Assembly (NCBI GenBank): GCA_964480445.1
Contig: CAYZPB010000001.1
Span: 27,518 to 91,517 of the forward strand
Length of the DNA stretch: 64,000 nt
Reading direction: 5' to 3'
Source: CAYZPB01 sp964480445
GTDB taxonomy: Bacteria > Bacillota > Bacilli > Tepidibacillales > Tepidibacillaceae
How positions within the stretch are numbered: the first letter of the stretch is position 1; each line of letters opens with the position of its first letter. Shown here piece by piece: positions 43,509 through 51,498 of the stretch. A program made the translations under genes and the position numbers. The notes under the pieces are model-generated. The model saw only the letters and a list, made by a program, of their open reading frames with translations. It ran no database searches and was not told the origin of the DNA.

Positions 43509-45580
43509 TGAGTAAAATTAGAGTACATGAATATGCTAAACAACAAGGCGTGCAAAGTAAGGAAATACTTAACACACTTAAAAAACTAGATATTCCAGTA
43601 ACTAATCATATGAGTACTATTGATGAGGAGATTATAAATAAGATTGAAGAATACTTTACTTCTTTGAAAGAAGGTACTATTGTCAAAAAACAGCCAGATA
43701 AAGTGGTGGCTGAAAAGACTACAGAAAAAGAAAGCAAGGATAAACAAGTAGTTACAGAAGACAAAAAAGTCGTTAAAAAAGAAGAGGTTGTTAAAAAGCA
43801 GAAGGATGACGAAAAAACAGCGGCAAAAAAACTAACAACGATTGTTTATACGGGGTCTCTTACTGTGGGAGAGCTTAGTACAATTTTAAAGGCAGACGTT
43901 TCTGAGATTATTAAAAAATTGATGGGACTCGGAATAATGGCAACAATTAATCAGGAGCTGGATTTAGATTCAATAATTCTAATCGCTGCTGAATATGATG
44001 CTGAGGTAGAAGAAAATATTGTTGTAGATGAAACTCAATTCGACCTAATAGTTAATGATGATGCACCCGAAGATTTACGCGAACGTGCACCAGTCGTAAC
44101 AATTATGGGGCATGTTGACCATGGGAAGACAACTTTACTAGATGCAATCCGCAAATCTAAAGTTACTGCCGGAGAAGCTGGTGGAATTACACAACATATT
44201 GGTGCCTATCAAGTGGATGTTAATGGTAGGAAGATTACTTTCCTTGACACACCTGGGCATGAAGCCTTTACAACAATGCGTGCCAGAGGAGCAGAAGTCA
44301 CTGATATAACTATTCTTGTAGTAGCTGCAGATGATGGTGTAATGCCGCAAACTGTTGAGGCAATTAATCATGCAAAAGCAGCAGAAGTACCAATTATCGT
44401 TGCGGTTAACAAAATGGATAAGCCTGCAGCTAACATTGACCGTATCAAGCAGGAACTAACTGAGTATGGGCTGCTTGCTGAAGACTGGGGTGGCGATACA
44501 ATTTTTGTGCCAATTTCAGCCTTAAAACATGAGGGACTTGATAGTCTCTTGGAAATGTTATTACTTGTAGCTGAGGTAGAGGAATTAAAAGCTAATCCTA
44601 ATCGGCTAGCTACTGGAACAGTTATTGAATCACGATTAGATAAAGGACGCGGTGTAGTTGCGACCATTTTAGTTCAAAATGGTACCCTTGAGGTAGGTGA
44701 CCCATTAGTTATCGGGGTTACTTTTGGTCGAGTAAGATCGATGGTGAACGACCGCGGAAAAAGAATAAAAAGCGCAGGTCCATCTACTCCTGTAGAAATA
44801 ACAGGTTTAAGCGATATGCCACAAGCGGGTGATCTCTTTGTCGCTTTTGCTGAAGAGCGAAAGGCGCGTGCTATTAGTGATAAACGTGCTACAAAGGCTA
44901 GAGAATCAGAGCTAAAAGCAACAGCTAGGGTAACTCTTGATGACCTTTTTAAACAGATTCAAGAAGGTGAAATACGCGACCTTAATGTAATAATTAAGGG
45001 TGATGTAGTAGGATCGGTTGAGGCACTCCAAGAATCATTGTTAAACATTGATGTAGAAGGAGTAAAAATAAATATCATTCATATGGGCGTAGGTGCAATT
45101 ACGGAGACTGACGTTACTTTAGCTTCAGCTTCTAATGCGATTATTATTGGCTTTAATGTTCGTCCAGAGCCACAGGCCCGTGAAGCTGCCGAGCTGGAAA
45201 AGGTTGATATACGCTTGCATCAAGTAATCTACAAGGTTATTGAAGAGATTAACGCAGCAATGCTTGGACTACTTGATCCGACCTTTGAAGAGGTAATAAT
45301 TGGTCGAGCTGAGATTAGGGAGGTCTTTAAGGCCTCTAATATTGGTACTATTGCAGGCTGCTTTGTAACAGACGGCAAAATAACACGTAATGCTGAGGCA
45401 CGAGTCATCCGCGATAACAGAATTATTTATGAAAGTACAATTGAATCACTCAAACGTTTTAAAGACGATGTTCGTGAAGTAGCAAAGGGTTATGAGTGCG
45501 GTATTACAGTTGCTAAGTTTAATGACGTTAAGAAAGATGATGTAATTGAGGCATACATTATGGAAGAAGTAAAAAATTGA
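43508..45580 (+). CDS. infB: Translation initiation factor IF-2
   Basis: A 690-residue IF-2, on the short side as in Bacillus. N-terminal IF2_N motif (RVHEYAKQQGVQSKEILNTL), a Lys/Glu-rich linker, a second IF2_N module, then the G domain with VTIMGHVDHGKTTLLD, DTPGHEAFTTMRARGA and VAVNKMDKP, and domains II-IV. It brings formyl-Met-tRNA to the 30S subunit and promotes subunit joining. GGAGGTGAGC lies upstream. ylxP, often between infB and rbfA in Bacillus, is absent. Confidence 0.97.
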   Translation: MSKIRVHEYAKQQGVQSKEILNTLKKLDIPVTNHMSTIDEEIINKIEEYFTSLKEGTIVKKQPDKVVAEKTTEKESKDKQVVTEDKKVVKKEEVVKKQKDDEKTAAKKLTTIVYTGSLTVGELSTILKADVSEIIKKLMGLGIMATINQELDLDSIILIAAEYDAEVEENIVVDETQFDLIVNDDAPEDLRERAPVVTIMGHVDHGKTTLLDAIRKSKVTAGEAGGITQHIGAYQVDVNGRKITFLDTPGHEAFTTMRARGAEVTDITILVVAADDGVMPQTVEAINHAKAAEVPIIVAVNKMDKPAANIDRIKQELTEYGLLAEDWGGDTIFVPISALKHEGLDSLLEMLLLVAEVEELKANPNRLATGTVIESRLDKGRGVVATILVQNGTLEVGDPLVIGVTFGRVRSMVNDRGKRIKSAGPSTPVEITGLSDMPQAGDLFVAFAEERKARAISDKRATKARESELKATARVTLDDLFKQIQEGEIRDLNVIIKGDVVGSVEALQESLLNIDVEGVKINIIHMGVGAITETDVTLASASNAIIIGFNVRPEPQAREAAELEKVDIRLHQVIYKVIEEINAAMLGLLDPTFEEVIIGRAEIREVFKASNIGTIAGCFVTDGKITRNAEARVIRDNRIIYESTIESLKRFKDDVREVAKGYECGITVAKFNDVKKDDVIEAYIMEEVKN

Positions 45581-45591
45581 GGTGATTATCG

Positions 45592-45939
45592 ATGACTAAT
45601 TCGCGCGCAAAAAGAATGGCTGGACAGATTAAAAGAGAGATAAGCATAATACTTCAAAGCAATTTAAAAGATCCAAGAATCGCTTTTTTAACAGTTACAG
45701 GTACTGAACTGACGAATGACTTATCGATTGCAACGATATATGTAAGTATTTATGGCACAGATGAGGAAGTTAAAGATAGTTTGGAAACGTTAAATAGAGC
45801 GAAGGGGCACATCAGAACAGAGATAGGTAAAAGAATTCGTTTTAGAAGTGTTCCTGAACTTATCTTCAAACAAGATACCTCTATAGATTACGCGTATCGA
45901 ATTGAGGAACTGTTAAACGAAATTAAGGAGAACGATTAA
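45592..45939 (+). CDS. rbfA: Ribosome-binding factor A
   Basis: A 115-residue KH-like protein, with SRAKRMAGQIKREISIIL, LKDPRIAFLTVTGTELTNDLS (shown in part) and ELIFKQDTSIDYAYRIEELL. RbfA acts on the 5' region of 16S rRNA in late 30S maturation. GAGGTGATT precedes the ATG. It is one base from nrnA. Confidence 0.95.
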   Translation: MTNSRAKRMAGQIKREISIILQSNLKDPRIAFLTVTGTELTNDLSIATIYVSIYGTDEEVKDSLETLNRAKGHIRTEIGKRIRFRSVPELIFKQDTSIDYAYRIEELLNEIKEND

Positions 45940-45940
45940 G

Positions 45941-46933
45941 ATGACTGAGTTGAATTCTCATGACGTCGCTGCTTTCAAGAAATTTCTTTCGGAAAAAGAT
46001 GATTTTCTAGTCGTTTCGCATGTTAATCCAGATGGAGATGCAGTATCGTCATCTTTAGCTGTTGGATATATCTTGACATCACTTGGCAAAAACTTTGTTA
46101 TTGCTAATCAAGATCCTTACCCGAAAAGATTCAATTATTTAAAAAAATATGATCAACTCAAGTTGGCAGCAGAAGTTTCTGATCGGTTTGCTAACGTTAT
46201 AGCAGTTGATACGGCCGATATTGATCGTCTTGGCAAGGCCGAGATGCTAATTGCTACTGATCGCACAATTGTGAATATAGACCATCATTTATCAGGTAGT
46301 CTCTATGGTGATATAAACCTTGTAATAACGAATGCCGCTTCAACGACTGAGGTAATTTATAAATTGGCACAGATGCTTGAATTGGAGTTAAGTAAAGAGT
46401 TTGCTGAATATATTTACACAGGATTATTAACTGATACTGGCGGATTTCGATACGCAAATACTACTGAATACACCCTTCAACTCGCTGCCCTACTAGCTAG
46501 CTATGGGATTGATCTTGGTGGAATTGCAGATTCTGCACTAGAAAAAATTTCCTTAAGCTATCTCAAAGGTCTTAAAGTCGTTTTAAATAATATTGAATTT
46601 TATGAAAACGATACCATTATTAGTAGTTTACTCAACTATCAAAACTTGCAAAAATTAGGTGATGAGGCTGACGGGATTGTCAGTCTATTACGTAATATTG
46701 ATAGTGTTGATATCAGTTTTTTAATTAAAGAAGATAAGCCAGGAGAATATCGTGTAAGTATGAGATCTAATCAATTAGTTGATGTTAGTCTAGTTGCTGC
46801 TAAATTCGGTGGTGGTGGACATTTTAATGCCTCTGGTTTTTCCTATAAGGGCGATTTAACTAGTTTGAAAGAAAAGATAGTTAAAGAAATCATAGCTTAT
46901 AAAAAGAGTGAAGGAATTGAGCTTGTTGAATAG
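45941..46933 (+). CDS. nrnA: DHH-family nanoRNase / pAp phosphatase NrnA
   Basis: A 330-residue DHH/DHHA1 phosphoesterase. Metal-binding motifs are SHVNPDGDAVSSSLA, AVDTADIDRLG, NIDHHLSGSLYGDIN, and the C-terminal GGGGHFNASGF. NrnA degrades 2-5 base RNA fragments and 3'-phosphoadenosine 5'-phosphate, and some homologues cleave cyclic dinucleotide products such as pApA. Its place between rbfA and truB is typical of Clostridia and other non-Bacillus Firmicutes. AAGGAG lies nine bases before the ATG; the 3' end overlaps truB. Confidence 0.92.
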   Translation: MTELNSHDVAAFKKFLSEKDDFLVVSHVNPDGDAVSSSLAVGYILTSLGKNFVIANQDPYPKRFNYLKKYDQLKLAAEVSDRFANVIAVDTADIDRLGKAEMLIATDRTIVNIDHHLSGSLYGDINLVITNAASTTEVIYKLAQMLELELSKEFAEYIYTGLLTDTGGFRYANTTEYTLQLAALLASYGIDLGGIADSALEKISLSYLKGLKVVLNNIEFYENDTIISSLLNYQNLQKLGDEADGIVSLLRNIDSVDISFLIKEDKPGEYRVSMRSNQLVDVSLVAAKFGGGGHFNASGFSYKGDLTSLKEKIVKEIIAYKKSEGIELVE

Positions 46934-47867
46934 TCTGCACGGTATTATACCAATAAAAAAAGAGGCTGGAATGACTTCACATGATGTAGTTTATCGAATT
47001 AGACAAATCAGCGGTGTGAAAAAGGTCGGTCATACTGGAACACTGGACCCAGATGCTACTGGGCTTCTATTAGTTGCAATAGGCCATGCAACAAGAATTT
47101 CTGAATACTTAACTGAAGAGAGCAAGATTTATCGCGCAGAGTGTATTTTAGGCAGTTCAACTACAACAGAGGATGCGACGGGAGAGATTATTGAACAGGT
47201 AAAAGTTACTAAACTTGACCTCGAGCAGGTTCATGAAGTTCTAGCGAGCTTTATTGGTGATTATAAACAAATCCCGCCAATGTATTCAGCCATCAAGGTT
47301 GGTGGGCAGCCACTTTATAAACTTGCAAGAAAAGGAGAAGAACACGTGCGACCTGCGCGACTTGTACATATATATGATATTAAATTAAACAATTATATTG
47401 TTGAGCAAGGGCAAGCGATGCTAGACTTTACAGTAAGCTGCTCGAAAGGAACATATATTAGAACACTATCTGTAGATATCGGCAAAGCGCTTGGTTTGCC
47501 AGCACACATGTCATACTTAGAACGTATTGCAAGTGGTAGCTTTCATGTTAATAATGCCTATAGTCTGGCAGAAGTTAAGGAACGCTTTGATGCTGGAGTG
47601 GCTACAGACATCATGGTTTCAATGAATGATGCTCTTAGTAAATTTCCAGCAGTTACGGTTAATGATGAGGATGTAAAGAATGTAATTTATAATGGAAGAC
47701 AATTGCTTCTGGAAAGTATAACCGATGAAATTGCATCGCAACAACCTATTAAAATTCTTAACAAGAATGACCAGTTAGTTGCAATTTATCAACTAACTGT
47801 AGCTAATAAGTTTATGCCAGTAAAAGTATTTAAGTATGGTGAAGTCAATGAAAACAATAGAAATTAA
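46923..47867 (+). CDS. truB: tRNA pseudouridine-55 synthase TruB
   Basis: A 314-residue (with the chosen start) TruB. KEAGMTSHDVVYRIR, the catalytic Asp motif VGHTGTLDPDATGLL, YKQIPPMYSAIKVGGQPLY and SKGTYIRTL are all present. It makes the psi-55 of the T-loop. No ATG is available at the N-terminus; TTG at 46923 lies seven bases after AAGGA, with TTG 46926 a near alternative and GTG 46908 unlikely. The start overlaps the nrnA end by about 11 bases and the 3' end overlaps ribF by 20. Confidence 0.92.
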   Translation: MLNSLHGIIPIKKEAGMTSHDVVYRIRQISGVKKVGHTGTLDPDATGLLLVAIGHATRISEYLTEESKIYRAECILGSSTTTEDATGEIIEQVKVTKLDLEQVHEVLASFIGDYKQIPPMYSAIKVGGQPLYKLARKGEEHVRPARLVHIYDIKLNNYIVEQGQAMLDFTVSCSKGTYIRTLSVDIGKALGLPAHMSYLERIASGSFHVNNAYSLAEVKERFDAGVATDIMVSMNDALSKFPAVTVNDEDVKNVIYNGRQLLLESITDEIASQQPIKILNKNDQLVAIYQLTVANKFMPVKVFKYGEVNENNRN

Positions 47868-48795
47868 TTACCCAATCACAGACCAGACTTTTCAGCAGAC
47901 GGTTGTAGCAATAGGCTCTTTTGATGGAATCCACCTTGGACACCATAGAGTTATTAATACCGCTAGGGATTTGGCAATTAAATTAGAGATTGAACTTGCG
48001 GTAATGATGTTTAACCCGCATCCACTTGATATTATTGATCCGTCTAATTCTTCCGAAAAGATTATGTCTATCGATAAAAGACTAAAAGAGCTTGAAAAAC
48101 TTGGTGTACATACTTGTTATATTGTAAATTTTACAAAACGATTCGCAGATTTAACTGAACAAGAATTTATCCTGCAAATACTTGCTAAGATGAATATTAA
48201 AGGTGTCGTTATAGGTTTTGACTTTCGTTATGGAAAGCAAGGAAAGGGCGATGCGACTAGCTTAAAAAAATTTGCTAAGACTAATAATTTATTTGCTGTC
48301 AAAATTGTTGAAGCCTTTCAGATTGATCAGATTAAAGTTAGTAGTTCACGAATTCGTAGTCTTTTGCTTGCTGGCAGGATAGAGGAAGCCAATCAACTAT
48401 TGGGTAGGCCTTATAATATTGAGGGATCGGTAATTAAAGGTGATCAACGTGGTAGAGAAATCGGTTATCCAACGATTAATCTATCACTTAAAGAAGAGTA
48501 TATTAAACTCTTAAAGGGTGTTTATGTAGTAAAGGTCTATATTGATGGTAGATCTTATTATGGTGTGATGAATGTAGGTAGCAGACCAACTTTTCATAAT
48601 AACCCGGATGATATTACTTACGAAATACATATAATTGACTTTAATCAGGACCTTTATGGTAAGTTAATTGAAGTAGATGTGCTAAAGTTTTTGCGTCAAG
48701 AAAAGAACTTTAATAACGTTAATCAACTTGTAACAGCAATTAAAGAAGATATCGAAGTAGCTAAAAGATACGCTTCTTTACTTTTAAATGATTAA
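47848..48795 (+). CDS. ribF: Bifunctional riboflavin kinase / FAD synthetase
   Basis: A 315-residue protein. The N-terminal nucleotidyltransferase domain (about 1-180) has AIGSFDGIHLGHHRVI, MMFNPHP and SSSRIRSLLLAGRI; the C-terminal kinase domain (about 185-310) has GRGREIGYPTINL-like residues (DQRGREIGYPTINL), GVMNVGSRPTF and DLYGKLIEVDVL. It makes FMN from riboflavin and FAD from FMN. The ATG 47848 follows GGTGAAG; upstream in-frame ATG 47836 lacks a site. It closes the rimP-nusA-infB operon; rpsO has its own promoter. Confidence 0.94.
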   Translation: MKTIEINYPITDQTFQQTVVAIGSFDGIHLGHHRVINTARDLAIKLEIELAVMMFNPHPLDIIDPSNSSEKIMSIDKRLKELEKLGVHTCYIVNFTKRFADLTEQEFILQILAKMNIKGVVIGFDFRYGKQGKGDATSLKKFAKTNNLFAVKIVEAFQIDQIKVSSSRIRSLLLAGRIEEANQLLGRPYNIEGSVIKGDQRGREIGYPTINLSLKEEYIKLLKGVYVVKVYIDGRSYYGVMNVGSRPTFHNNPDDITYEIHIIDFNQDLYGKLIEVDVLKFLRQEKNFNNVNQLVTAIKEDIEVAKRYASLLLND

Positions 48796-48806
48796 TATGT
48801 TATAAT
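48778..48806 (+). promoter_or_regulatory. Sigma-A promoter for rpsO
   Basis: TTACTT (48778-48783), a 17-base spacer and a perfect TATAAT (48801-48806), overlapping the end of ribF. Confidence 0.68.
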
Positions 48807-48812
48807 TCTGTG

Positions 48813-48900
48813 TGGTAGTTTGACCTTAAAAGTCAAATGCATACCCTGTACTAGGACTGACGATTCTCCAACGTTACTCTTGGTTAGGGATAAAATTAAA
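48813..48900 (+). ncRNA. Structured rpsO 5' leader, probable S15 autoregulatory RNA
   Basis: GGTA (48814-) pairs with TACC enclosing a strong hairpin TTTGAC-loop-GTCAAA (about 48819-48837). A later region can pair CCCT (about 48842) with AGGG (about 48889), giving a compact multi-helix RNA that ends near the Shine-Dalgarno AAAGGAGG. S15 is known to repress its own mRNA in several Bacillota through leaders of this size. I could not match it to one named class by eye. Confidence 0.5.
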
Positions 48901-48916
48901 AAAGGAGGATATTATT

Positions 48917-49186
48917 ATGGCATTGTCACAAGAAAAAAAACAGGAAATTATCAAGGAATATCGCATTCATGAGAATGATACTGGTTCGCCAGAGATTCAA
49001 ATTGCAATTCTAACAGACAAAATTAATTATCTCAATGAGCATCTACGCACTCATAAAAAAGATCACCACTCGCGTCGCGGTTTGCTTAAAATGGTCGGTA
49101 GTCGTCGTCACTTACTAAATTACTTAAGAGATAATGATATAGTTCGTTATCGCAATATAATTAGTAAGCTTGGTTTACGTAGATAG
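48917..49186 (+). CDS. rpsO: Ribosomal protein S15
   Basis: An 89-residue S15, exactly the usual length. ALSQEKKQEIIKEYRIHENDTGSPEIQIAIL, HLRTHKKDHHSRRGLLKMVG and LLNYLRDNDIVRY identify it (residue runs given in part here). It binds the three-way junction of 16S rRNA helices 20-22. AAAGGAGGAT precedes the ATG. It is transcribed alone, with a leader and its own terminator, before pnp, as in many bacteria. Confidence 0.96.
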   Translation: MALSQEKKQEIIKEYRIHENDTGSPEIQIAILTDKINYLNEHLRTHKKDHHSRRGLLKMVGSRRHLLNYLRDNDIVRYRNIISKLGLRR

Positions 49187-49195
49187 CGCTATTAC

Positions 49196-49222
49196 TAAAA
49201 AGCGGGTTTACCCCGCTTTTTT
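49196..49222 (+). terminator. Intrinsic terminator after rpsO
   Basis: AAAAAGCGGG and CCCGCTTTTTT form a GC-capped stem with a four- to five-base loop and a T-tract. Confidence 0.92.
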
Positions 49223-49230
49223 AAATACCT

Positions 49231-49250
49231 AAAGATATCTAAATATCTTT
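49231..49250 (+). promoter_or_regulatory. Stem-loop immediately upstream of pnp
   Basis: AAAGATAT (49231-49238) pairs perfectly with ATATCTTT (49243-49250) around CTAA, ending three bases before the GAGGGAG Shine-Dalgarno of pnp. No T-run follows, so it is not a terminator. pnp leaders in other bacteria contain RNase-cleaved hairpins used for autoregulation; a similar role here is inference. Confidence 0.5.
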
Positions 49251-49271
49251 ACGAGGGAGTTGTTTTATTTA

Positions 49272-51377
49272 ATGGGGAAAAAGATATATGAATACAAACT
49301 AAATGATAAAAAGATTACTTTTGAAATTGGAGATCTCGCCAAACAAGCTAACGCATCAGTCCTTGTTCGATATGAGGATTCAGTTGTACTTGTAGCTGTA
49401 ACGGGGTCAAACGAACCTAAAGACCTTAATTTCTTTCCACTTACTGTAAATTATGAAGAGCGACTTTACGCGGTTGGTAAAATTCCAGGTGGTTTCATCA
49501 AAAGAGAAGCACGCCCAAGTGAGAAAGCAATACTTGCTTCTCGATTAATAGACCGTCCAATCAGACCTTTGTTTCCAGAGGGTTTCCGCAATGAAGTAAT
49601 GGTAGTAGCAACAGTTTTATCTGTCGACCAAGATGCGTCAACTGAAATTGCGGCTATGCTGGGTACTTCGCTTGCATTGTCACTGTCAGATATTCCTTTT
49701 GCGGGGCCGATTGCTGGTGTTGAGGTTGGTTATGTAAATGATAAGTTTATTCTCAACCCGAATGTTGAAGAGAATGAAGAAAGCCAAATTAAGCTAACAG
49801 TTGCTGGTACTAAACATGGAGTAAACATGGTTGAAGCTGGAGCTAACGTAGTCTCAGAAGAATTAATGCTTGAAGCGATATTATTTGGACATGATGAAAT
49901 TAAAAAACTTGTAAAATTCCTAGAAGAAATTGTAGCTGAGAACGGCAAAACTAAGCGTGCGGTAGAACTATACGCGATTGACGCAGAGATAAAAAATGCC
50001 GTTAGCGAATATGCGGAGAATAAATTAGTTAAAGCAATACAGATTAAAGAGAAACTTGAAAGAGAAAGTGCAATTGATGAAATTAATTCGGATACATTAG
50101 ATAATTTTGCAGAAAAGTATGAGGATCAGATTGGACAGGTAAAAGAGTCTTTAGATGAAATCCTACGCGATGAGGTACGTAGACTGATTGTAGAGGAAAA
50201 TATTCGCCCAGACTGGAGAAAACCTGATGAAATTCGTCCTATTTCGACTGCTGTTGCTATTTTGCCAAGACCACATGGCTCAGGTCTTTTTACGCGCGGA
50301 CAGACACAAGCTCTTAGCGTCTGCACACTTGGTGTCTTAGCTGATATGCAACGGCTTGATGGCCTAGATTTAGAAGAAAGAAAACGATTTATGCACCATT
50401 ATAATTTTCCGCCATACAGTGTTGGTGAAGCAAGACCGATGCGTGGACCTGGAAGAAGAGAGATTGGACATGGTGCTTTAGGTGAAAAGGCACTAGATCC
50501 TGTTATTCCAGCCGAAGATGATTTTCCGTACACAATTCGTATAGTCTCTGAAGTGTTAGAATCAAATGGTTCATCTTCACAAGCGAGCATTTGTGCGAGC
50601 TCACTTGCTTTAATGCAAGCTGGGGTGCCAATTAAAGCACCAGTAGCAGGAATTGCAATGGGACTTATAAAAGAAAAGGACAAAATGACAATTCTTACAG
50701 ATATTCAGGGACTAGAGGACTATTTAGGTGATATGGACTTTAAAGTAGCTGGAACATCTGATGGTATAACAGCTTTACAAATGGATATAAAGATTGACGA
50801 TATTAGTCGCGAGATTTTAGAGGCATCACTTGAACAGGCGAAAAAGGGCAGATTATTTATTCTGGACAAAATGAGTGAAACTATTAAAGAGCCAAGCTCT
50901 GAACTCTCTGAATATGCACCTAAGATTATTACAATGCAGATTGATCCTGATAAAATTCGAGATGTTATCGGACCAAGCGGTCGGATAATTAATCAGATCA
51001 TCGATGATACAGGAGTAAAAATAGATATTGAACAGACCGGGCATGTTTATATTGCATCTCTTGATTCTAAAATGAACCAGAAAGCCAAAGAGATTATTGA
51101 GAACCTAGTAAGAGAACCGGTAGTTGGGGAAACTTACCTAGGGACGGTAAAAAGAATTGAAAAGTTCGGTGCTTTTGTGGAGATTTTCTCAGGTAAAGAG
51201 GGTTTGGTTCATATTTCGCAGCTAGATAATAACCGGGTAGAAAATGTCGAAGATATTGTTAAGGTTGGAGATTCAATAATGGTCAAACTAACTGAAGTTG
51301 ATAATCAGGGTCGCCTCAACCTATCAAGAAAAGCAGCTTTACAGGATAAGGCTTCTGAGAACTCAGACAAGAAGTAG
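49272..51377 (+). CDS. pnp: Polynucleotide phosphorylase
   Basis: A 701-residue PNPase with two RNase PH domains (about 1-215 and 312-540), the linking helical domain, then KH (RDVIGPSGRIINQII) and S1 domains (GTVKRIEKFGAFVEIFSGKEG, in part). Phosphate-binding and catalytic segments GRREIGHG and GDMDFKVAG are intact, so it should be active in 3'-5' phosphorolysis of RNA. The otherwise near-invariant RPDGR at the start of the second domain reads RPDWR (W315). I start at ATG 49272, 12 bases after GGGAG; TTG 49260 touches that site and is rejected. With RNase J and RNase HII it covers RNA turnover in this window. Confidence 0.96.
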   Translation: MGKKIYEYKLNDKKITFEIGDLAKQANASVLVRYEDSVVLVAVTGSNEPKDLNFFPLTVNYEERLYAVGKIPGGFIKREARPSEKAILASRLIDRPIRPLFPEGFRNEVMVVATVLSVDQDASTEIAAMLGTSLALSLSDIPFAGPIAGVEVGYVNDKFILNPNVEENEESQIKLTVAGTKHGVNMVEAGANVVSEELMLEAILFGHDEIKKLVKFLEEIVAENGKTKRAVELYAIDAEIKNAVSEYAENKLVKAIQIKEKLERESAIDEINSDTLDNFAEKYEDQIGQVKESLDEILRDEVRRLIVEENIRPDWRKPDEIRPISTAVAILPRPHGSGLFTRGQTQALSVCTLGVLADMQRLDGLDLEERKRFMHHYNFPPYSVGEARPMRGPGRREIGHGALGEKALDPVIPAEDDFPYTIRIVSEVLESNGSSSQASICASSLALMQAGVPIKAPVAGIAMGLIKEKDKMTILTDIQGLEDYLGDMDFKVAGTSDGITALQMDIKIDDISREILEASLEQAKKGRLFILDKMSETIKEPSSELSEYAPKIITMQIDPDKIRDVIGPSGRIINQIIDDTGVKIDIEQTGHVYIASLDSKMNQKAKEIIENLVREPVVGETYLGTVKRIEKFGAFVEIFSGKEGLVHISQLDNNRVENVEDIVKVGDSIMVKLTEVDNQGRLNLSRKAALQDKASENSDKK

Positions 51378-51381
51378 TCTT

Positions 51382-51411
51382 AAAAAGTCAGGTTAAATTA
51401 TCTGGCTTTTT
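51382..51411 (+). terminator. Intrinsic terminator after pnp
   Basis: AAAAAGTCAG pairs with CTGGCTTTTT (one G-U pair) around a ten-base loop, with further T residues. Confidence 0.82.
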
Positions 51412-51433
51412 CTTTATTCTTGCACCCAAGCAA

Positions 51434-51462
51434 TTGAGAATTATTATAAAATTTGATATATT
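51434..51462 (+). promoter_or_regulatory. Sigma-A promoter for the M16 peptidase gene and followers
   Basis: TTGAGA (51434-51439), a 17-base spacer and TATATT (51457-51462). It likely serves the M16-dut pair and perhaps asd-lysC-dapA. Confidence 0.72.
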
Positions 51463-51498
51463 TAAATGTATTATAAATGCATGATTCGGAGGAAGTTG

